Assembly: GCA_022376515.1 (NCBI GenBank)
Contig: WTXI01000341.1
Span: 1-37,025, forward strand
Length of the DNA stretch: 37,025 nucleotides
Reading direction: 5' to 3'
From: Lactifluus volemus
Taxonomy: Eukaryota > Basidiomycota > Agaricomycetes > Russulales > Russulaceae
Below the pieces are notes generated by a model. That model ran no database searches and was not told the origin of the DNA. It was given only the letters and a program-made list of their open reading frames with translations. Below are positions 11,430 through 20,724 of this stretch, piece by piece. The first letter of the stretch is position 1. Every line of letters begins with the position of its first letter. Made by a program: the position numbers and the translations under genes.

Positions 11430-11805
11430 CACCCTTTCTTTCAATTCCCCACAGCGATATTGACAGACTTGCCCTTTTCCCATTTCAGTAGTTGTGTTAT
11501 GTGATGTTCACTGTATGTGGGACCTGTGGTGATCTTTACTCAACACCCAATAGTTCCCCTGTAAACTATGACATGACTAACACTGAATTTCCCGATGGAA
11601 ATACATACTACTATTGGCCTTCAGGTAAACTTTTTTTTTTTGTATGTGAGATTTCTGCTTGGTCTTGACTTTCTCCAGAGGATTGTACCTTTGTAGACTA
11701 TCAAGGCTTAAATGACAGACTAAAATCCACTCTATGGACACAATGCCCCAACCATTTCAGATATGGTATCATACAGTGAGATGGACATGCCTGTGTTGTT
11801 ACAGG

Positions 11806-11961
11806 GAATGTAGAAAGGCACTGTGAAGTGGCACACATAATTCCCAGGAGCAAAGGTGATGAGGTAAGATTTGTGATTGGTTCACATCAAATCTTACCTT
11901 GTCACTGTGACCTTTGCTCCTGGGAATTATGTGTGCTGCTTCACAGTGCCTTTCTACATTC
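11806..11961. repeat. Inverted duplication at the HNH core (hairpin 2)
   Basis: The left arm starts at 11806 and carries GTAGAAAGGCACTGTGAA..., the HNH core codons and the following intron donor. The right arm, ending at 11961, is its reverse complement. Arms are about 72-76 nt with one small indel near the centre. They differ as GTG (left) versus GCA (right, read in the gene sense) at the codon after CE, where an ancestral GCG Ala codon would explain both. Confidence 0.88.
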
Positions 11962-12229
11962 ACTAATGCAACTGCATGCTCTGGGAGATAATGCAGCCCA
12001 TTTTCCAATTGATGACATCAGAAATGGAGTGTTACTGTCAAGGACTGTGCATTTGAGACTTGGCCTAGGAGAGGTCACCTTCATTAAGGTAGGAAATGAT
12101 GGTTCTTATTCACACAACAGGTTAACCAATCTTAGATAGACACCAAAGTATGGGCTGAGACCCAAATATATCAAGATATTTCAGCAAGGTCCCTTGCACC
12201 AAGAATATATAACACTTCATTGGTTGAAA

Positions 12230-12574
12230 GAACATGACTTGGAGGATTATGACCCCACAATAGTAGCATCTCTTCAAAGTGGGAGGGTAAAGCCCAGTGT
12301 TGCCTTTGTGGAAGGTGCAAATGTCAATGCTGTCTTTCAAGGCAATGGAGGTGAACTTCCATCCACAATTATCTTGGACTATGTCTACAAGGTCACTGCT
12401 TACAATTTCTGGCACAATGACATAGCCCAAGATAATTGTGGATGGAAGTTCACCTCTGTTGCCTTGAAAGACAGCATTGACATTTGCACCTTCCACAAAG
12501 GCAACACTGGGCTTTACCCTCCCACTTTGAAGAGATGCTACCATTGTGGGGTCATAATCCTCTGAGTCATGTTC
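12230..12574. repeat. Inverted duplication in the HNH 3' part (hairpin 3)
   Basis: Left arm 12230-12385 and right arm 12419-12574 are 156 nt each around a 33-nt centre. By eye there are six differences, all transitions (about 96% identity). Two adjacent pairs read TG in the left arm and CA in the right arm. The left arm is the gene-sense copy. The right arm has no further HNH homology beyond it. Confidence 0.92.
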
Positions 12575-13259
12575 GGCTGCCTTACTACACCCCCACCTAC
12601 TCCAAGTCTCCAGCAGACTCCTGAGCTCTTTTTGCTAGATTTCTCGCGTCCCTGGTTTGTACTACCTGTGTTTATTACATTCACATAATCACATCCGTAC
12701 TTAGGACTCTGTACTTTACGCGTTTCCATTCCTAGGTTGCTGTACTCGACTTGTAATAAATACCTTGCGGATTGTACTCCGAGTCTGAGCAGCAGCGAAC
12801 CCCTTTCCTTCTGCCTTTCTTCCTCTCCGAAAACTCGTCTGACGTTCCCTAAGTCCTTGTACCTCCAGGAGGGAGTGGCGGCGAGGACGGCACGAGAGCG
12901 TAAGTGAGCCATTTAACGACAACTTAAGGGATCTGAAGTCTTGTACGATTCCCGGAAATTGAAGCTGGTTGATATCTATGGGAGAGGAAACGTGAAACTG
13001 ATGAAAGAAGAAGAGATTGGAGACGGCTCCTCGTCTCGTAGTCTCGAGTCCGACCGTTTCTTCCCGCTAGACTGGTCAGGTTTCCCAACTCCCCCTTTGC
13101 CGCACGCCACCACCACGATCTCAACGGCTACCTGCAGCCATGTTTCCGGTGCCATTTTCTACCTTGTTCTGCCCGCTCGTCCTTTGCGTCGTTCCAGTTT
13201 CAGTTGTTGTGGTATTGGGACGCCTGGGGGGTGCCTCTCTTCCCGTTGTTGCCACTACC
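12575..13259. other. Gap before copy B
   Basis: CpG reappears abruptly at 12573. No gene recognised. Minus 12538-12922 and 12924-13309 are open in pieces without motifs. Copy B homology starts at 13260. Confidence 0.4.
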
Positions 13260-14050
13260 ATGCCACTCATTTCCTTCTGCGGATACTGTACTTCTGTCTC
13301 GGCTGCCAATTATTGTTCGTTGAGTTTCTGGGATTCACACCTCGGCGTATCACCACGTTCACGCCCGTCTTCATCACAAGCTTGCCACAAATATGTGTAC
13401 CGTGACCTTCGTGGCTCATATAACCACACCCGCAACATTGGTGACCCCTACTGGCTTCTCATCATCTCTCGCAGCACAAGCTACTGTCACTACCACCTTG
13501 TACCCATCGGATCAGCCATGCCTAATCGGAGCAAAACCACCCCCCGCAACACGCTCACGATCAGTTTTAGCCTCACGCATAAATGCACCCTCTTCTCTGC
13601 CAGTAGCACTCCAACACCCTTGAACATTGTCGGGACATTAAAGCATCCCCTCTCAGGGGCGTGCCATGCGGTGCGCAGTCGGGAATGGCTCGGATCAAAC
13701 AAAACAGGTATCTGCAGCACGCAACGCAACAGTGACAGCCAGAACCAAGACGAAGACAGCAACAACCGCGTTGATGATGCGATCGAGGCTGCAGGTCTCC
13801 CACGGCTGGTATGCCTCACCTACTAGTATGCCACGGGCATGGATGCGACCGCTTCGCTGCGCCGGCCGCGAGGCGTCGTTCTACAGTAAAGAGCTCGTGC
13901 CACTCGTGGGTTTCGCAGTTCCGCAGTTCTATGGACTATTTACTGGGGAAAAGATGGCTGCGCCGATCGCTTGTCTTCTGATGGAGCTTCGGCGACTTTG
14001 AGGTGTGCCGACGAATTTGCGTGAGTGGCTTCCTTAGCGGCTTATCCCTC
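13260..14050 (+). pseudogene. Kinase-like fold gene, truncated copy B
   Basis: Collinear with 3563-4440. The REASFYSKELVPLVG and VPQFYGLFTG peptides remain (13868-13955), but a stop interrupts just upstream (13823-13825). A small insertion (GGCC) lies before EASFYSK, 9 nt are missing after LLMEL, and the whole last exon with the VDFS segment is deleted: sequence runs from the intron pyrimidine tract straight into the 3' flank. It cannot make a complete protein. Confidence 0.82.
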
Positions 14051-14152
14051 ACGCGCCCGTCTTTTCTTTTACTGTATGTCCTACACTGTTGACCATATCT
14101 CAATTATTAATAATTGTGCTCAAGTCAAGAAGTGAGATTGAAGTGGGGCGTT

Positions 14153-17131
14153 TTAGCTAGATTCATCGTTATCTTCGGGCTCATCCACTTCCATACCGTC
14201 CACTTCCATCCGCATCGCCTCCACACGCTCATAAGGACACCTATCCCGAAACCACCTCCCCTCCAATAAGTCGACTCTACACAGCCCCGACCCAGTCGCC
14301 GACGCAAGCATCCCGGCAGCAGCCAGGCCGGCACCGTCGTGCCAAGTGACGCGGTGCACGCCCACGGAAGGGTGCCAGGCGCCTCCGCCGCCCTCCGCCC
14401 GCTCTGCCATCTCGCGCGGCTTCAGCCGGTCCAGCATGCGAAAACGACCCTCTGTGCGACTGTAATCCAATTGATACACCTTGTGAACAAGGAATGGCTG
14501 TGGTCTGCTATCAGTCAAACCGAAACGGGGAAATGCGAGAGAGAACTCACCACGTAGCCCCTACGCCGTGTCGCGCGCAGGCCGTTCGTCGTGTAACACG
14601 TGCCGTCGGCTGAGCCAACCGCAAGTTGTGGATGGTAGTCTGATGCGCTTACGCTCTGACACACACCCCATGCGCCATCAGCTTTTGTGGTTGCAGGGTA
14701 CTAGAGGTGCCTAACAGGCTTACCCATACAGGCCCACCAGGATCCATGAGCGCGTGCCCTCTTCCTAGCGTACTCGGCGAGACCGAGTAGGACTTGATCG
14801 TGTTCTCATGATCGATCGTCACGACCGCACTCAGATACGGTGAATATGTGACGCTATTGATTGCGTCTGGATAGAAAAGAACGTTAGACAAGTGTCGAGA
14901 CAAAGTGAGCTGGATGGAGACCTCGGGTACGGTTAAAAACATAACCACCAACTTCCCGAATATCCGTAAGGCACTGAAGGCCGTCATAGCCCCCGCTCGC
15001 AATTACTGTAGGTCCATTTCCCTGCCTGTCAGGTACGCGGACCCAGGTGAGCGTACGAATTGCAGACTGATGTGCGCAAAAGTAACCAATCGGCAAGACA
15101 GCTGCGCGGAGCGTTAGGGCGTGGGCTGCCACTTCACGTCGTAAGAGTGCTCACGCTCAGAGGGTGACCGCAATGCACGTCCGATGTTGTAGACGACAAT
15201 AACGCCTGCGATGGCTTGAGTTGGGCATCACGCATCATCAAAAAGGTGCAAGATCGACTACCATTTGCCAGCCCTGCCGCTATAAGTTCACTATTCCCCC
15301 AGTCGAGCGCACAAAAAGCAGCTTCTTCGAGCTCAATGCGAAGGATGGGCGCAGGAAGTCTCACTGTCGAACGTTCGTCTATCGATGACGCATATATCGG
15401 TAGTACTGCTCACCGTAAACAGGATCTGCTGTCAATGACGATTGTCCGGATGCCAAGTCCGGTGGGTAAGGGACTACGTACAGCGACAAGGAGCCATCTT
15501 CGAAAACACCCGCGAGTAAACCGAGTTTTCTCGGAGATGCAGGGGGTGGTCCCGATAGCTTTCGGTTGTTTTGTTAGTTTTGAATTTGCATGCTAGTTGA
15601 TGAGAGTTCGGGACATACGGGATCGTGCGAGGGCAAGGGACACCATTTCAGCTCCAAGGCTGGTCCGCTCTCTATACACAACACCGCCACACAGCGCATT
15701 TCTCCCTTGTCGTCGCTCGGTCCCTCGACACCAGAGGACGGTGAAAGACTCCATATTTGCACACAAGCACGGAGTGGACGTGGCACTCTAACACCGATCT
15801 CGGGGGAATGTGCGCGCGAGGGGAGCGGCGCAACCGCGAGATAGTAATTGTATGCGCAGTCTGGCAGAGACGCGTTAGAGCAATCCCATTAAGAACAAAT
15901 TCACTCACGAGGTCGATCGTCAGGATGGATAGGACACCAGTCAAGGCCCAATACAGACGCCCCGGCGTTGAACACGTGGGCACGGCTTTCTGGAAAGAAC
16001 TGGGCTGTAAGACGAAGTAACAGATGTCAGTGAGGGGGGTCCCTGTGTGGGAGGCGAACTTACACAGTTTCAGCGTCTCCAATGTCTCGAGGTTGACATT
16101 CGTCTGTTCCCCATACGGACCAAAGTCGCAGGATACAGGCGGTGCGGGAGCGGCAGGGAGGCCACCATCCCTCGGCATATATGCAATCCCATCTCTGAAA
16201 ATAGCAGCAACAACGTCGTCAAAAAAAAGCTCCGCACGGGGGACGAACAAGAAGAGGGTGGGGGGGACACACACTCCGCGCTCAGAACGATCCAAGCCTG
16301 GTCATCAGGAATTGCGAGATCCGCATGCACCCTCGGCCTACGCATCCGCTCTTCACACACCACTTGTACCTGCGCCGCCTGCTCTGGGAGATTCGTCTGC
16401 TGCTGCTGATATTTCTCGGCTTCCTGGAACCAACCGAGGTCCTCGACCATCTGCCATACCGGTCCCGCACCGATGCTCGCTCCCCAACCCTTACCGACTC
16501 TACTGGTCAATGACGGCGTAGACGCATACGCGTTTGTCGGTGCCGTCTCGTTCGGCGCGAAGAGTAGCGGTGGACGTACGAGGCGCTCAACGCGCGCCGC
16601 AGCGGTGGAAGCAACAATCGGGCCACGGAGGAGCGGGACCGGGCGGTGACGGTGGTGTATGTTTGGGTTCGGGAGCGCATAGTTCTGTCGCGAAGTGGGC
16701 GCGGCGGCAGGGCCTGGAACTTTCAAGCTGCTTGACGACGCCGCGGTTTTCTCCTTCTGCTTGCCCTTTTCCTTGGGTTTCGTCGTCGTCTTGTCTTTGG
16801 CCTTGGCCTTACCCTTCTTTTTCGTCGTCTGCGTCTTCTTCGTCACCCGTCGCATCGGTGAATCGTCGTCAGAAGTAGACTCTGTGCCCTGGACGCCATG
16901 TTCACTCCCATTTTCATCGGAGAGCACAGGTGCATGTGCAACAACAGCAGGGGGTGGTGGTGCAAAATCGCTAGTGTAATTGTCGTCTACAGCGCCGTCC
17001 CTGTCTCTGTCGATATTCCGGGGGGCATGACGTGGTCGAGAAGGACCAGCTTGTTGTTCATCCTCTTCCTCGCCGTCGAACAGAGCTGCGTAACTCTGAC
17101 GCGTCTTACGGACTCGTAGCTCGCGTGGCAT
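14153..17131 (-). CDS. TFC6: TFIIIC subunit, tau91/Sfc6-like WD40 protein (intact copy)
   Basis: Eleven exons: 17131-16275, 16194-16064, 16004-15909, 15860-15619, 15558-15414, 15363-15262, 15205-15155, 15101-14922, 14866-14724, 14655-14551 and 14497-14153. All phases agree, giving 798 aa. The N-terminal 170 residues are basic and acidic low complexity. A conserved block follows: RVGKGWGASIGAGPVWQMVEDLGWF, then RPRVHADL. The WD40-type repeats include VLGLDWCPIHP, LELKWCPLP, LGLLAGVFEDGSL, AIRTLTWV, VIASGGYDG, AINSVTYSP and YHPQLAVGSADGT. The C-terminus has VHRVTWH and SGLCRVDLL. This matches the B-box-binding TFIIIC subunit (yeast Tfc6, S. pombe Sfc6, human GTF3C2) that recruits Pol III to tRNA genes. 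The start is the first Met, conserved in both copies. Confidence 0.82.
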
Positions 17132-17296
17132 AGCACTACAAGGCCATCCGTACCGAGTCGGGCCGGATGGCCATGATGATCGCCCATCTATTAAAGCGCA
17201 AAAAAGAAAATTACAGAAAAAAAACATGAAAGCACATTGCAACATTGAATATATGACGACGGCGAAGGTAACACAGCTCTAATCCCTTCAAATTAC

Positions 17297-20058
17297 TCAA
17301 AAAATGTCCGACCCAGGGAACAACGCTGATCCCATGGCCTCGTCGTCCTCTTCATCGTCCTCGCCATGGTTGACAGCCGAGATCGGACTAGGATCGCCAC
17401 TAAGATCGTACCCCTTCACATCATGAGCATGGCGCATGACCGCTGGTTCGGGGTCCAACTCCGGATCTAGATCCGGTAAGAACGGGTTCATCTCGCTGCT
17501 CTCTTGTCGCTGCAGCGCTGTGGGCTCTGCTCGCGGAAGTGAGGGCGGAGGCGGAGGTAATGGCAAGCGGGGATGCGGCGGCAGGTTCTGACGTCGCCCA
17601 ACTTCGAGATCCATTTGGAAATCGGTTGGGCTAAGTTCTGGCGACGATTCTGGAGAGGCGATGCCCTCGACGCGCTGTGAGATTGGCTGAGGTGCGTGGG
17701 GAGCAGGTGGCAGCTGCGGCTGCGGACGATGCACGCGCGGGGTTGGTTGTTGTCGCTGTGGCTGCTGCTGACGTCGCAAGTTGTATTCAAACTGTAAAAG
17801 CACAATGGTAAGTCATGCCCAAAATCGGATGGTGTAGACAAGGGTATACCAGCTCGAAAACTTCAGCACGCCGCTGGTCACCGGTTTCCTTGTCGATACA
17901 ATAACACAAATACAGCGTATCCGCGCTTTTTGAAAGAACTCAGGTCAGAATAAGGGCCTAGAGGCGATGAAAAATAACGTACGTATCCGCGACAAGCCCC
18001 ACGCAGAATAAGCCAACCAATGCGGTGACAGTGCCAGCAAGAAGAGCAGCTTCGAGCGCTTGATCCGGTGCGCCAAGTGTATGTGCGACGAACAAGTAAG
18101 CCGTCAGAGCAAATGGCAACGTCAAGCTTAGGGGTGCGATCTTCAGTAGAGTTAGTGGGGCTACACATAACGGTCAGGGATATACAGCAGGAAATTTACA
18201 TGCAGTACGCACCTTCCGACTTGAAGTTCTTCCTGAAACGCCCCGGCCCACTCTCTGCAGCTGATACGAGTGCCCTCGCGCGACGTGCGCTAACCCAGAA
18301 ACCCTCGCCTGTCAGCCCCACATACACGAGCGCGAACTTGCTCAAACTTCCCGCTGCATCCTCAAGATAGCCAGCCGCATATAGTAATGGACCTGTGTAT
18401 ATGCGCAGCGAAAGGGGAAGATATACGGGTACGCGCCGGAGGAAGATGGTGAATAGGAGAAGCATGCGCATCAGTGTAAGGAGCAGACCCGCAAGCGCGA
18501 CGCTGCCAAGAGATGGTTGTGACGCGCGATAGAGCGCAGCGTGAATGCGGTGAGTGTCCATAGGAGGTGGTTCGCGGGCAGTGGGACTACAAAGTAAGAG
18601 ACATCGGACGTCATGGTCACGCTAAAACAAAATCAGGTTGGGACTCACTCGGCAAAGTACCAGGCTGCGATGACCCCAGCGGTTGTTACGCGCAATATAC
18701 CGCGTGCGACAGCCCATGTCCAAAACCACAATGAAATGGTCAGAGCAATCGCCCAGTTCGCCCATCCGTGGAGATGCCACTCGAGACCCGAAGCCGGGCG
18801 CAAGAGATAACCGACAAGAAGTAGGCGGAAGGTAAGCGTCAAGAAGGGAATGGATAAGAGCAGAGCAATGAGTAGGACTGAGGGCGAAAGAAGGAGTAAA
18901 AGGGGATGGGAGGAGAGTAACCGGGTGGTGAGTGTAAGCACCGAGGACGTCGAATGGATCTTCTGGGGTAGCGTTAACAGGCGCCGACCCGTGTAAAGGG
19001 CCATAACGAGGGGAATAAGAGAGAACAGACGCAGGCTGGCGTGCGACGATGTGAGTATTCAAGACATAGGATGACAGAGGCGTTAAGACGAACCCCCAAG
19101 TTTCACCCCAAGTGGGAACCTCGTCGCCATCCCACATGAAACTTCCTACAAACGCCCAAATGGAGGATATCAAGAGGGTGGCGGGGACAAAGACGCTTGT
19201 GCCGATGACGACGGGTTTGACAAATATCCTCAAAAGGAGGACGTGAGCATATGATACTGCAGCACTGGTGAACGTTAATATGACGAGAAGTGGTATTGTA
19301 TGGAGGAATGTAGTATATGGAAGTGGGAAACTGCGTGGAGCGTCCGAAGGTTTGTGAGTGAGGAAGAGGGAGAGGAATGAGGAGATAACGCATATCGAAA
19401 GACCCGACAGCCAGATTGAAGTCCAAATTGGATCATGAAACTTTCGTCGTGAATGAGATGAGATATAACGTGGGTCAGGAAGGGAGAAGAGGTCGACGGG
19501 CCGGGATTGGCCGTCACGAGGAAGTAGGGATTGAGTGAGAGATAATGAAAGAGGTGGCGGTGGTGGTGGTGGTGGTGGAGAAGGTGTGAATGCTGCGCGT
19601 TCTCTGGGAGGCGGGATTTGAGGGCTATCATCGAATTCTGACGAGGAGGGAGAAGGGGACCTGAGCTGCGTTGGTTGATGTGCCAACCAACCCCTGCTTT
19701 GTTCTGCAGGGGTATGTGAGGATCCAAGGAGGCGAGCGGACGTGGCTGGATACTGGGAACCTGGGTCTACTTCATCTAGGCGGAGATAGGGATCATCACT
19801 CTCATCAGGCATATCCCTACGAGTGTTGGCCATGGTTGTGAGACCAGATGTATTCCCGCTACTCCGGAGATGGGGATCACCACCATCGTCGAGATCCGAG
19901 TCATTTACTCTTCGCGTGTGTCCAGAACTGTGCTGTGATCCGTCGTCGGTAGAAAAGGAGAAGAAGAGAGGTTGTTCTGAGGATGGGGATGCAGCACTGC
20001 CATGACTCCTTTGACGACTGAGAAATTGGGAAGCATAAGTAGCGAATGAAGATGTCAT
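17297..20058 (-). CDS. PNS1: Choline-transporter-like membrane protein, Pns1/CTL (SLC44) family
   Basis: Six exons: 20058-19094, 19035-18649, 18586-18213, 18160-17983, 17925-17850 and 17791-17297. Phases agree, 824 aa. The N-terminus (about residues 1-205) is Ser/Pro-rich and cytosolic, with a Pro run. Many hydrophobic segments follow, beginning FHDPIWTSIWLSGL; then FPLPYTTFLHTIPLL and SIWAFVGSFMWDGDE; later SQPSLGSVALAGLL and the family hallmark LYLCYCIDKETGDQRRAEVF. The C-tail is Pro/Gln- and acid-rich. The family was named for putative choline transport, though yeast Pns1 has no proven choline activity. Intron 4 is bordered by a 9-bp direct repeat and leaves an ADT duplication in the protein. 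Fragments of this gene lie at 2160-2335 and 10064-10141. Confidence 0.88.
17916..17990 (-). repeat. 9-bp direct repeat flanking Pns1 intron 4
   Basis: GCGGATACG (minus strand) occurs at 17990-17982 and again at 17924-17916. Intron 4 (17982-17926, 57 nt) starts at the last G of the first copy and ends just before the second. Removing the intervening DNA and one repeat copy gives a continuous LVADTLYLCY, the usual family sequence. Confidence 0.9.
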
Positions 20059-20246
20059 GATACTTTGTATGATGAAGAAAGATCAAGAAGAGACTTAACG
20101 GCACATAAGACCGGTACTGGGAGAGAGACGTGGATACGCACGTACACGCACGCGAAGACGGACAAACTGGGCTGGTTGAGTCAAGTTGAGTAGTCGGGTC
20201 TCCGAACCACCGTGTGAATTCTTTCCCAGTCGTGGACTCTCCTTCA

Positions 20247-20650
20247 CAGTAGACAACATTGAGACTTTCCATTACTTACATGGAGTCCAAATTCCCCGCA
20301 ACAATATCGACAGACTCGCATTTCGATGGTTACGCTTTGTTATGTTCACCATATGTGGAGCCCGTCGTAAACTATGTACACCCAACGGTCCCCCTCAGTG
20401 TTGTTTACGTCATAGTTTACAGGCCGTGGACTACGACGTAGACAACACTAAATTTACCGAAAATACTGGCCTTCAGGTAAGCTTGCTTTTTGTGTGAGAT
20501 TACTATTCCAGCCAGAAGATTGTGCCTTTGTAGACCCTGAAAGATTAAACGACAAGTTACCATCTACTGACTGGACCCCACGCCGTTCCAATTTCAGAGA
20601 CGATGTCATACGACTGCCTGTGTTGTTACAGCCTTTTCTGGCCAGGTTCT
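20247..20650 (+). pseudogene. HNH_2-protein 5' fragment, CpG-containing copy
   Basis: Reads IETFHYLHG, RLAFRWLRFVMFTICGARR, AVDYDVDNTKF, a short 35-nt putative intron (20477-20511, GTAAGC...CCAG), then EDCAFVDPERLNDKLPSTDW and SNFRDDVI. This is the N-terminal part of HNH_2 proteins, homologous to 11430-11800 but full of CpG. Homology stops after the segment corresponding to CCTGTGTTGTTACAG, just before the HNH core, so the nuclease domain is absent. A truncated copy; the open frame past 20650 to 20724 is not family-like. Confidence 0.75.
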
Positions 20651-20724
20651 TGACCTTGATGCGACAGAGAGAGGTAGCTTCAAGTTCTGACATCTTTTCT
20701 GTCCCCAACTCTGCTGCCATCTAA

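Larger units (their letters stand above)
11430..12574 (+). pseudogene. HNH_2-domain (PF13391-type) gene remnant, CpG-free
   Basis: Collinear pieces of the HNH_2 proteins that are abundant in Agaricomycetes are visible in order: EDCTFVDYQGLNDRL-like (about 11680), CVVTGNVERHCEVAHIIPRSKGDE (11788-11866, the HNH core), DIRNGVLLSRTVHLRLGLGEVTFIK (12012-12089), PKYIKIFQQGPLHQEYITLHWL (12150-12230), and the C-terminal LPSTIILDYVYKV.AYNFW (12355-12410). The reading frame is broken in several places and interrupted by two inverted duplications. From 11595 to 12572 there is no CpG. HNH_2 proteins carry a nuclease-like fold; their fungal role is unknown. A CpG-containing partial copy lies at 20.25 kb. 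Confidence 0.8.
13260..17172. repeat. Segmental duplication, copy B
   Basis: Second copy of the block at 3563-10063, same orientation. It lacks the 2.4 kb PLAC8-bearing segment and the kinase-like last exon, but has the complete TFIIIC gene and runs on into intact Pns1. The arrangement suggests copy B is closer to the ancestral order for TFIIIC and Pns1. Confidence 0.9.
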
